Shown here piece after piece: positions 1-5,837 of a stretch of DNA of 8,402 nucleotides (positions within the stretch are counted from its first letter, which is position 1; each line of letters begins with the position of its first letter). Both the position numbers and the translations under genes were made by a program. The stretch lies in assembly GCA_021202575.1 (NCBI GenBank), contig JAJQCU010000335.1:1-8402 (forward strand). Reading direction: 5' to 3'. This DNA comes from Lachnospiraceae bacterium. GTDB lineage: Bacteria > Bacillota > Clostridia > Lachnospirales > Lachnospiraceae. The notes beneath the pieces were generated by a model. It was not told where the DNA came from. It was given only the letters and a program-made list of their open reading frames with translations, and searched no databases.

Positions 1-269
1 GGATAGTAATCATAGCCTTTCACCGCCGGATTTTCCTCATACCTCGCGCCTCCTCCCGCGATCAGATCCTGAATCAGCTTCTTTCCAAATCCGTAAAACC
101 ATCGCCGGGAAGTCATCATCATTGTAATCAGTCCACTGGTTCCCATGCCGCCCAGCATCCCAGACTGTTCCACCAGTAAAACAGAGCTGCCGCTTCTGGC
201 TGCGCTCACTGCGGCACTGACTCCGCTCATCCCTCCGCCGGCAATCACAACATCATATTTTTGTCTCAC
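1..269 (-). CDS. FAD-dependent oxidoreductase, N-terminal part (truncated by window edge)
   Basis: Only the first 89 codons are present; the C-terminus lies beyond position 1. The protein opens with a short beta strand followed by a Rossmann dinucleotide-binding motif, GGGMSG at residues 11-16, and an acidic residue (Glu34 in LLVEQ) at the end of the second strand that should bind the ribose of FAD. The following GGMGTSGLIT stretch (about residues 39-48) is typical of the FAD_oxidored family (PF12831-like), a group of poorly defined redox enzymes. I chose the GTG at 267-269 because it is in frame and preceded by a GGGAGGG-type ribosome site. An ATG at 298-300 is out of frame and closes after 15 codons. 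The gap to the upstream BNR gene is about 31 bp, so the two are probably co-transcribed. No signal peptide is seen, so a cytoplasmic protein is expected. The substrate cannot be inferred; the context suggests a sugar or sugar acid. Confidence 0.85.
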   Translation of the reverse strand, partial: MRQKYDVVIAGGGMSGVSAAVSAARSGSSVLLVEQSGMLGGMGTSGLITMMMTSRRWFYGFGKKLIQDLIAGGGARYEENPAVKGYDYY

Positions 270-300
270 GAAGCCCTTTCCCTCCCTCAGGTATTTTCAT

Positions 301-1536
301 TCAGCCAATTAAATCCCGAAACCGCTTTACCCGATGAAAGGTAATCATATTGGTATCGTGTCCGTTAAAAGAGTTTTCATCGCCCGATCTTGAAAGCACC
401 AGCAGATCCTTCCCATCAATCACCATACTCGCATAGCTCCGTGCCTGCGTCAGATCCCTTCCGGCTGCTACAACTCCCGCAAACAGCCAGTCAAAGCAAT
501 TACAGGAATAATAGAGGACAAGCCTCGAACGGTCATAGCCTGGAATTTTCTGCCCGGGAATCTTTTCCCTTCGGTTCATGCTGTCCGTAAAATCATTGGT
601 CAGCAGCCAATAGGTTTTACTTTCCCCGTCATACAGAATATGGAATTTGGAAGCTCCTCCGCCGGGAATATTCACATAAAACATCCTTTTTCCCGAGGGT
701 GCGGTCACAAACTCCGTGTGCATGCTCCCGTCCTCCTTTTCAATCACCCGGCACATGGCTCCTGTCCAGGGAAGCCCCGTATAGCATCGGGCAAACAGGT
801 AAAATACTTTTCCGCTCTCATCATAAAACCAGTCGTCCTCCTTCAGCAGCTGAACCACATTGGTCTCCAGCCAGCCCCTGGTAAGGCCGCCGCCCTTTTC
901 AAACGGGATACCGAACTCCAGCACCTGATTTTCATCAATATTCTGTTCATAAATCAGCTCAGCGGCAAAAGTCCAGTTTTCCCTTTCGGTCAGGTCCCTG
1001 TCCAGCCTGCCGCGCATCAGTACAGGGGCAATCCCATCTACCGGCCACGCACACCGCTCGTGCGTCATTCTCTCCATCACAAGATAAACACAATCTCCCT
1101 TATACCAGACATTGGAAGGCGCCTGATGCCACAGCTGTCCTTCCGTCAGCCAGGATACCTCTGTCCAGGTATCCCCATTATCAAAGGAGCGCGCAATTCC
1201 CAGATCCCGGCAAAAGCCAATCACATACAGGCTGTCCCCAGCCGTAAAAGGACGCATACAGAGAATAGGAAGAGAATGTTTTTTCTGCCAAGTGATTCCG
1301 CCGTCATCAGAGGTATAAATCAGCCCGATGTTATCACGGTCCGGCCTTTCCGGCCATCGATGCGCCAGCTTCACATTCTGACCCGCCCATTCCCGGGCAA
1401 CCCCCGTTCCTCCGAAGTCCATGGTCGCGACCAGACGGCCATTATCCAGTTTACACAATCCGGGGCTATAGGCATAGACATCCTCCGGACTGGGTGATGA
1501 AGCAACAATGGTGTATTCCTCCGCCAAATGTTTCAT
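301..1536 (-). CDS. Cytoplasmic BNR/Asp-box beta-propeller protein, sialidase-like
   Basis: This 411-residue protein is probably a six-bladed beta-propeller of the sialidase-like superfamily. Two clear Asp boxes (S-x-D-x-G-x-x-W) are visible: SDDGGITW at residues 76-83 and SFDNGDTW at 117-124. The start is the ATG at 1534-1536, not the in-frame GTG 11 codons upstream, because a GGGAGG site (1546-1551) sits 9 nt before this ATG. There is no signal peptide or membrane segment, unlike secreted bacterial sialidases. I do not find the FRIP/YRIP motif that normally supplies a catalytic arginine, so sialidase activity is not supported; an intracellular glycoside hydrolase or lyase of unknown specificity, or a non-catalytic propeller, fits as well. 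It is the first gene of the unit that continues into the FAD oxidoreductase, behind the promoter at 1619-1648. The neighbouring lyase-fold and esterase-fold genes are consistent with handling of sialic acid or a similar acidic sugar, but that is inference. Confidence 0.82.
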   Translation of the reverse strand: MKHLAEEYTIVASSPSPEDVYAYSPGLCKLDNGRLVATMDFGGTGVAREWAGQNVKLAHRWPERPDRDNIGLIYTSDDGGITWQKKHSLPILCMRPFTAGDSLYVIGFCRDLGIARSFDNGDTWTEVSWLTEGQLWHQAPSNVWYKGDCVYLVMERMTHERCAWPVDGIAPVLMRGRLDRDLTERENWTFAAELIYEQNIDENQVLEFGIPFEKGGGLTRGWLETNVVQLLKEDDWFYDESGKVFYLFARCYTGLPWTGAMCRVIEKEDGSMHTEFVTAPSGKRMFYVNIPGGGASKFHILYDGESKTYWLLTNDFTDSMNRREKIPGQKIPGYDRSRLVLYYSCNCFDWLFAGVVAAGRDLTQARSYASMVIDGKDLLVLSRSGDENSFNGHDTNMITFHRVKRFRDLIG

Positions 1537-1545
1537 TCTGCCCAA

Positions 1546-1551
1546 CCTCCC
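1546..1551 (-). promoter_or_regulatory. Shine-Dalgarno site that fixes the BNR gene start
   Basis: GGGAGG on the minus strand lies 9 nt upstream of the ATG at 1534-1536. It lies inside the coding sequence if the longer GTG start at 1569 is used, and that GTG has no comparable site in front of it. This supports the 411-residue form. Confidence 0.7.
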
Positions 1552-1618
1552 GTTTTTTGCGTTTTTCACAATTTTCTTTCAGATACTGACTATTTTTTAT
1601 GAATTTTGTCATGCATTT

Positions 1619-1648
1619 ATTATAATTCACGTCGTTCCCATTATGCAA
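1619..1648 (-). promoter_or_regulatory. Sigma-A-type promoter of the BNR-FAD oxidoreductase unit
   Basis: A perfect -10 TATAAT (1619-1624) is preceded by an 18-bp spacer and a poor -35, TTGCAT (1643-1648, three of six consensus bases). A weak -35 beside a perfect -10 is what an activator-dependent promoter often looks like, and a 21-bp-spaced direct repeat ends inside this -35. The predicted transcription start is near 1612, leaving a leader of roughly 75 nt before the ATG at 1536. Confidence 0.6.
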
Positions 1649-1681
1649 TATCATTTCCAGACATCATAATATCTATTTCAG
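1647..1681 (-). promoter_or_regulatory. Predicted AraC-family operator: two direct 14-bp half-sites 21 bp apart
   Basis: Read on the minus strand, the distal half-site CTGAAATAGATATT (1668-1681) and the proximal half-site CTGGAAATGATATT (1647-1660) match at 11 of 14 positions without gaps. They are offset by exactly 21 bp, two helical turns. The last two bases of the proximal copy are the first two of the -35 hexamer TTGCAT. Two direct half-sites with the nearer one overlapping the -35 is the class II activator arrangement known for AraC/XylS regulators. An araC gene lies immediately upstream, and related elements sit at the promoter of the lyase-fold gene in the same geometry. Confidence 0.6.
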
Positions 1682-1699
1682 TCTCATCTATAATTGCCA

Positions 1700-1728
1700 A
1701 AGAAAAGAAAAACGGGCTAAACGCCCGT
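1700..1728 (-). terminator. Intrinsic terminator overlapping the araC stop codon
   Basis: On the minus strand a perfect 6-bp stem ACGGGC/GCCCGT (1723-1728 pairing with 1712-1717) with a 5-nt loop is followed at once by a T-rich tail, TTTTCTTTTCTTT. The araC stop codon TAG (1717-1719) spans the loop and the first base of the descending arm, so the last codons of araC form the ascending arm. It should end the lyase-SGNH-araC transcript and insulate the BNR unit, which has its own promoter just downstream. Confidence 0.78.
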
Positions 1729-2592
1729 CATCTCACGATATCGTCCCGGAGGCATTCCCTCCATACGATTAAAAAAACGAATAAAATTATATTCACTGGA
1801 AAAGGCAAGCCTTCCGGCAATGTAGGAAATACTCAGCTCCCGGTTCTTCAGAAGCTCCTTTGCCGCGTTACACCGTACCTGACTTATATACCTGTACAAA
1901 CTAATGCCGTCATACATTCGGAAAAGACGGTTCAACTGCCTTACAGAAAGGCCAACGAACTCCGCGACATCACTGCTCTGGATATTTGTCTGCGCATTGT
2001 CGCCAATAAACTGGACAGCGCTTTGATACCGTATATCCACTGCCGTATTTTCCTGATCATCCTTATCTTTCGATGTTCCCTTCTCGGAAACGGACAATAT
2101 AACGGAAGAAATCACATTTCTGACGATCCATTGGAAGTCAGGCTCATTGCGTTCCAATGCCATGATCAGCAAATCAAATAAAGGTGTAAATATTTCCGCA
2201 GTCCCTTTTACGCTTCCCGCAGGGAAACTGAACTTTTCCGTATCCGATGCGGAAGAAACCTCAAAAAATACAGAATAGGATATGGCGCATTCGCTCACCC
2301 AACTCAGCCTGTGAATCATTCCCGGATAAATCAGCAGATAATCGTTTCCCTGCAGGACAAATTCATCCCCGGTTTCCATCTGATAACGCATTTCACCCTG
2401 ATATACAATATGCACCTCATAGCAGTTATGGCTATGCCATTTGACGCCATGATATTTTGCGCCTTCCAGATTATACCGGATTCTCACCCAGGTAATATTC
2501 ACGCTGACCGGTTCCGTAATGTTCGGGAATCTAACCTTCGACAGTCTTTTTATGCATTTATCCAGCCTTCTGGCATCATAATATTGCAGCAT
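1717..2592 (-). CDS. AraC/XylS-family transcriptional regulator with cupin sensor domain
   Basis: This 291-residue protein has the two-part layout of AraC-type sugar regulators. Residues about 45-115 look like a cupin ligand-binding fold, with a His-rich HSHNCYEVH stretch (His53, His55, His61) and a P-G-M-I-H-R motif around residues 90-95. A variable linker (about 170-190) leads to a C-terminal pair of helix-turn-helix motifs. The first is near residues 205-226 (SSDVAEFVGLSVRQLNRLFR) and the second near 254-275, followed by the usual GMPPGRYR end. The second helix pair has the common IAGRLAFSSEYNFIRFFNR pattern. It is the last gene of its unit, 73 bp after the SGNH gene with no convincing promoter between, and it ends inside a terminator hairpin. 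Ribosome site is weak (GGGG about 14 nt before the ATG). It is the natural candidate to bind the direct-repeat elements in front of both units; the inducer is unknown. Confidence 0.93.
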   Translation of the reverse strand: MLQYYDARRLDKCIKRLSKVRFPNITEPVSVNITWVRIRYNLEGAKYHGVKWHSHNCYEVHIVYQGEMRYQMETGDEFVLQGNDYLLIYPGMIHRLSWVSECAISYSVFFEVSSASDTEKFSFPAGSVKGTAEIFTPLFDLLIMALERNEPDFQWIVRNVISSVILSVSEKGTSKDKDDQENTAVDIRYQSAVQFIGDNAQTNIQSSDVAEFVGLSVRQLNRLFRMYDGISLYRYISQVRCNAAKELLKNRELSISYIAGRLAFSSEYNFIRFFNRMEGMPPGRYREMTGV

Positions 2593-2665
2593 TTTTACTC
2601 TACCATTCCCCGCAACACCGAATTACAGTAAACGACTTTATGTTGTCCCTTTTTCACCGGACAGA

Positions 2666-3406
2666 TCAACCTGCGTCAGGATAAACCACATCTGACCGAT
2701 ACGGCACGCCCTGAAACATATCATAATGATCGATCATATACCGATTCAGCTCATACTCGATCAGTTTTGACATATACGCCTCCGCAACCGGCGAATAATG
2801 CCCATTCCTGAATGCCCGGCTAATCAATCCATTTCTATAGTACTTCATTGCGAAATCACCAGCCAGATCAACAGTCAGGACATTTTCAAACAATACGGAT
2901 ATTTCCTGCAATGCCCGGTTCCTGTCCGCCGCCGCCTTCTGTTCCTGCAGGGTTCTGCCCGGATCCGTCAGCAGAAAGATCCGGATATCCGTGCCGAAGG
3001 TCTGATTGAGCTTTTGAAGCAGCCAATGACAGGATCCGTAATAGCTGTCTGCATTTTTTTCGGGATTATCTCTGTCGATATCGTCTATGGTGCCTACATT
3101 CCCTTCAGAATCATTGACGCCAAGCGCGATCACATAAGAATCGCTTCTCTCCTTCGCCACACCCATGGATTCGAAAAGCATGCTTCTCCACATCTGAAAG
3201 GTGCTCCCACCCACTGCGTAGTTCCTGCAGACTATGCCGTTTCTTTTACACATGTATTCGATCCAATTGTTTTTACTTTCCCTGCCTGTACAGGAATGGA
3301 CCACATTGCCATTGTTATAACAGTAGCCCGCCATCAGGCGGTCGCCAATTCCCCCTATAGACCCAAACGCCTGGATCACAGGAAAATATCCATCATCCTC
3401 AAACAC
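2666..3406 (-). CDS. SGNH/GDSL-hydrolase-fold protein with the catalytic serine replaced
   Basis: The 246-residue protein follows the SGNH hydrolase block order. Block I is GIGDRLMAG (residues 19-27), where family members have GDSL. Block II glycine is in NYAVGGS (62-68). Block III is ALGVND (94-99) with Asn98. Block V is NGHYSP (201-206) with His203. The fold is therefore clear, but the nucleophile serine position is Arg23 (codon CGC, one base from the serine codon AGC). Normal esterase or deacetylase activity is not expected unless another residue substitutes. In sialic-acid and acetylated-glycan loci such proteins usually remove O-acetyl groups. The start is a GTG at 3404-3406 preceded by GGAGG with a 9-nt gap; an in-frame stop lies 11 codons upstream, so no longer form is possible. 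No signal peptide is seen. It is 81 bp downstream of the lyase-fold gene, in the same unit. Confidence 0.85.
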   Translation of the reverse strand: MFEDDGYFPVIQAFGSIGGIGDRLMAGYCYNNGNVVHSCTGRESKNNWIEYMCKRNGIVCRNYAVGGSTFQMWRSMLFESMGVAKERSDSYVIALGVNDSEGNVGTIDDIDRDNPEKNADSYYGSCHWLLQKLNQTFGTDIRIFLLTDPGRTLQEQKAAADRNRALQEISVLFENVLTVDLAGDFAMKYYRNGLISRAFRNGHYSPVAEAYMSKLIEYELNRYMIDHYDMFQGVPYRSDVVYPDAG

Positions 3407-3487
3407 AACGCCCTTCCTCCATCCTGTTGCCGCTCATTTGTCTTTCATTACAGTTGCATCGCATATAGCCCAATCCGTGTGGTGCAG

Positions 3488-4441
3488 TCATTTTGTTTCA
3501 ATATCTTTTTCATCCCGGCTCAGGAATTTTTCCATCCAGTCCGTCGCCGTTTTCATCTGCCTCATACAGCTGCGCGCGTAATCGGTCAGCTCACTGCTTT
3601 TACGGTTTCTGGCGCGAATTTCTGTGGAAATTCCGCACAGGTTCATATGATATTTAGCTGTAAGGGGATAGGGAAGCCCAATCTCCGTAAAGCCAAAGGT
3701 CCCCAGAACGGATTGCACAAGTTCAGCTTTCTCCGGTTCCTTTTCAAAATTTTCTCCCAGCCATGCGTACAGCCTGGGGTGGAAATTGCACATAATCCCA
3801 CAATAGCCGTCCGCCCCGTTCCGCATGGACTCCAGCAGAGTCTGACAGTTTGCGTTAAGCAGGCGCCGGGAGCTGCCCGTGCATTGCCTTGCGCGTTGCG
3901 CGAGGACATTAGCATCGCAGCAGGTCTCCTGCATATAATAAAAGCGGCCTGTGTTCAGGCACCAGTCGAGAACACGCGGCGTTACAAGCCTTTTGTACGG
4001 ATAAGGGCACTCATACAGCCCAAGCTTTGCCTCCCCGGGCAGCATTTCCAGAAGCCTGCGCGTATTTTCCAGCAGGACATCGTCCCCTTCGTTATCGGGA
4101 TCCAGACGGTTAGTGATCAAAATAAGCGCGTCCGTGCCCGACTCGTACACCGCATTCAGTTCCTCAGCCTGCCCTTCCAGAGTGTCTGAAACATGGCCGG
4201 AGGAAACAACCAGAAATTTTCGATTTCCTTTTGCCTCCCACTCCTTTGCGCGCCGGTACACTCTCCGGTTCAGCTCCACTCTTTCTTCAAGGGAGAGCCA
4301 GAAAATCTCACTGGACTGACACACGGAAAAAATCCCGGTCAGCCCACTTTGATAGTACCAGTCCACAAATTTGCAGGCAGTGTCATAATCAATCTCGCCA
4401 TTGTCCTTATAGGGAGTAATCATCGTTGTAAGGATTTCCAT
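3488..4441 (-). CDS. DHDPS/N-acetylneuraminate-lyase-family protein lacking the Schiff-base lysine
   Basis: The 317-residue protein has the (beta/alpha)8 aldolase layout of the DapA/NanA family, which normally cleaves or forms pyruvate aldols through a lysine Schiff base. The start MEILTTMITPYKDNGEIDYD is typical. The active-site tyrosine is Tyr143 in LGLYECPYP. The lysine should lie 28 residues later, as in E. coli NanA (Tyr137, Lys165) and DapA (Tyr133, Lys161). Here that position is Gln171 in YYMQETCCD, codon CAG. The K-x-T-x-x-D pattern is otherwise kept as Q-E-T-C-C-D, so the alignment is firm. The usual GTTGE loop is CQSSE (41-45), which also hints at unusual chemistry. The gene is first in its unit with SGNH and araC genes; a promoter (-35 TTGAAA, -10 TACAAT) gives a leader of about 30 nt. 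The ribosome site GGTGG is weak. Function may be binding or sensing rather than aldol cleavage. Confidence 0.88.
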   Translation of the reverse strand: MEILTTMITPYKDNGEIDYDTACKFVDWYYQSGLTGIFSVCQSSEIFWLSLEERVELNRRVYRRAKEWEAKGNRKFLVVSSGHVSDTLEGQAEELNAVYESGTDALILITNRLDPDNEGDDVLLENTRRLLEMLPGEAKLGLYECPYPYKRLVTPRVLDWCLNTGRFYYMQETCCDANVLAQRARQCTGSSRRLLNANCQTLLESMRNGADGYCGIMCNFHPRLYAWLGENFEKEPEKAELVQSVLGTFGFTEIGLPYPLTAKYHMNLCGISTEIRARNRKSSELTDYARSCMRQMKTATDWMEKFLSRDEKDIETK

Positions 4442-4477
4442 CGTATCTTAAACCACCAATCTTGATTGTATCTTTAT

Positions 4478-4506
4478 ATTGTACAGTGTTTTAAAGTCTG
4501 TTTCAA
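4478..4506 (-). promoter_or_regulatory. Sigma-A-type promoter of the lyase-SGNH-araC unit
   Basis: The minus strand shows -35 TTGAAA (4501-4506), a 17-bp spacer and -10 TACAAT (4478-4483); each hexamer matches consensus at five of six positions. Transcription should begin near 4471, about 30 nt before the ATG at 4441. A half-site related to those at the BNR promoter overlaps the first two bases of the -35. Confidence 0.68.
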
Positions 4507-4539
4507 TCTCATTTACAGCCAAGGGGTTTTCAATTTATG
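4505..4539 (-). promoter_or_regulatory. Predicted AraC-family operator at the lyase-unit promoter
   Basis: The proximal half-site CTGTAAATGAGATT (4505-4518, minus strand) matches the proximal half-site of the BNR promoter at 12 of 14 positions. As there, its final TT forms the first two bases of the -35. Exactly 21 bp further upstream lies a degenerate copy, CATAAATTGAAAAC (4526-4539), which agrees with one or other BNR-promoter copy at about 9 of 14 positions. The shared spacing and register suggest control by the same regulator, and autoregulation since araC is the third gene of this unit. Confidence 0.5.
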
Positions 4540-4682
4540 ACATGTTAAGGAAAGGCTGTCTTGATACCCTGCCTTCAAATCTGTTGGAAATCCGTTTAAC
4601 CCATTGAATTCCGGTTGTTTTCCGCTATAAATTATCCAATAAACTTCATTATATGACTCTTTATGCGTCACTCATGAATGCG

Positions 4683-4719
4683 AAAAAATGTTGAAAATCC
4701 ATTATTTGAAAGGGATTCC
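4683..4719 (-). terminator. Possible weak terminator after metA
   Basis: Immediately after the metA stop, the minus strand can pair GGAATCC (4713-4719) with GGATTTT (4694-4700), using two G-U pairs and a 12-nt loop. A run of six T residues follows only after a 5-nt gap (4683-4688). The stem is AT-rich and the T-run is displaced, so this is a weak candidate. The rest of 4442-4682 holds the promoter and operator listed separately and nothing else I recognise. Confidence 0.28.
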
Positions 4720-5625
4720 TTACAATACGTACGGCGTCTCCTGATACACATAGTAGTTTAGCCAATTCGAGTATAGGGCGTTGCTGTGGGCCCGCCACTG
4801 CAGATTTGGTTTCCGCTCACAGTCGTTGTTGGGATAATAATTCTCCGGCAGCTTGATGCGCAGCCCTTTGGCTTTGTCCCGCATATACTCATTGTGAAGG
4901 GTGTAACGGTCATACTCCGGATGCCCCATGACAAAAATCTGCTTTCCCATCGCCGTCATGCACAGGAAAACCCCCGCTTTGTCGCTCTCGGCAAGCACCG
5001 TCAGGTCGCTGCAGTTGTGAATATCCGCGGAGGAAACCGTCGTGTGCCTGCTGTGGGGCGCCAGAAAAATATCATCAAAGCTCCGCACCAGCGGAATTTT
5101 GCGGTTGGAGACCCTGTGCTCGAAAAGGCCGAACAGCTTTTCCGGCAGGAGCCTCTTTTCGATCCCGAAGTGATAATAGAGCGCCGCCTGCGCTCCCCAG
5201 CAGATATGCAGGGTGCTGGTCACGTGGGTTTTGGTCCACTCCATGATTCTGCGCAGCTCCGGCCAGTAGTCCACCTCCTCAAACTCATACTGCTCCACCG
5301 GCGCTCCCGTGATAATCATCCCGTCATAGCGAAATTTTTTCAGCTGTTCAAAATTCTGATAAAATTTATTCAGGTGGTTGGCGGAGGTATTCTGAGAAAT
5401 ATGGCTTTCCACCTTCATAAAGGTCACGTTCACCTGCAGAGGAGTATTGGACAGGGCGCGCAAAAGCTGGAGCTCCGTGTCCTCCTTCACCGGCATGAGA
5501 TTCAGGATGCAGATTTCCAACGGCCTGATCTGCTGGCTTGTGGCCCGGTTTTCATCCATCACGAAAATATTTTCCGTTTCCAATATGCTCTTAGCTGGTA
5601 AATCATTCTGCGTTCTGATTGGCAT
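4720..5625 (-). CDS. metA: Homoserine O-acyltransferase MetA, probably acetyl-CoA-specific
   Basis: This 301-residue cytoplasmic enzyme activates homoserine by O-acylation, the first committed step of methionine synthesis. It has the full-length MetA layout (class I glutamine amidotransferase-like fold). The nucleophile is Cys142 in HICWGAQA, and the catalytic partners are His235 and Glu237 in GHPEYD. Residue 111 in TGAPVE is Glu. Published work on the Bacillus cereus enzyme ties Glu111 to acetyl-CoA use and Gly111 to succinyl-CoA use, so O-acetylhomoserine is the expected product although databases usually label the family succinyltransferase. The ATG at 5623-5625 is preceded by GAGGA with an 8-nt gap. 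It lies 212 bp downstream of ligA; I saw no SAM-I riboswitch, T-box or convincing promoter in that gap, so its regulation cannot be read here. Confidence 0.97.
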   Translation of the reverse strand: MPIRTQNDLPAKSILETENIFVMDENRATSQQIRPLEICILNLMPVKEDTELQLLRALSNTPLQVNVTFMKVESHISQNTSANHLNKFYQNFEQLKKFRYDGMIITGAPVEQYEFEEVDYWPELRRIMEWTKTHVTSTLHICWGAQAALYYHFGIEKRLLPEKLFGLFEHRVSNRKIPLVRSFDDIFLAPHSRHTTVSSADIHNCSDLTVLAESDKAGVFLCMTAMGKQIFVMGHPEYDRYTLHNEYMRDKAKGLRIKLPENYYPNNDCERKPNLQWRAHSNALYSNWLNYYVYQETPYVL

Positions 5626-5656
5626 GTATCTGTTCCTCGCCTTTTTCTTTTATTCA

Positions 5657-5809
5657 TCATAAACAGGCAAACAGAGGTTCCGACCAATCCCGCTCACTGG
5701 CAGGTTCCCCATCCGATTGTCTGTTGACAGCTGCCTGTATTCGCAATCCGCTCATTTTCCTTCGGGAAATGGCTGCTTGCTCATACAGGTCAGGTTGTCT
5801 GATAGCCAT
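5657..5809 (-). CDS. Doubtful small ORF between ligA and metA
   Basis: A 50-codon ORF begins 28 bp after the ligA stop and ends 31 bp before metA. Its product would be basic in the middle (ISRRKMSGLRIQAAVNRQ), probably helical, and acidic toward the end, with no signal peptide or membrane segment. I do not recognise it. Against it, the only purine-rich stretch (AAGAG) lies almost on the ATG, so the ribosome site is poor. For it, the frame fills most of an otherwise empty gap on the coding strand. It could equally be chance or the remains of a gene. Confidence 0.22.
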   Translation of the reverse strand: MAIRQPDLYEQAAISRRKMSGLRIQAAVNRQSDGEPASERDWSEPLFACL

Positions 5810-5837
5810 ACTCTTAGCCGTGCTATTGACAACAATT

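Noticed and set aside
640..1497. A 285-codon plus-strand ORF opposite the BNR gene
   Set aside because: It is antisense to a gene with clear Asp-box motifs, has low-complexity Pro/His/Arg-rich composition and no recognisable domain.
1537..1569. GTG start at 1569 for the BNR gene, adding 11 residues
   Set aside because: The added residues are encoded over the GGGAGG ribosome site that serves the ATG at 1536, and the GTG has no comparable site.
2593..2665. A separate promoter for araC
   Set aside because: No pair of hexamers with 16-18 bp spacing was convincing, so araC is treated as part of the upstream unit.
2798..4189. A 463-codon plus-strand ORF opposite the SGNH and lyase-fold genes
   Set aside because: It spans two well-supported minus-strand genes and their gap; its length follows from the reverse-frame codon pattern, and no domain is visible.
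4515..4559. Inverted repeat ACAGCC (4515-4520) and GGCTGT (4554-4559) near the lyase promoter
   Set aside because: Only 6 bp with a 33-bp gap; it partly overlaps the better-supported direct-repeat operator and is likely chance.
4670..4683. Near-palindrome CACTCATGAATG downstream of metA as a terminator or operator
   Set aside because: Its arms leave no room for a loop, and the run of T residues on the minus strand precedes rather than follows it.
5626..5837. A SAM-I riboswitch or T-box upstream of metA
   Set aside because: None of the conserved S-box core or T-box specifier and antiterminator sequences could be found in this 212-bp gap.
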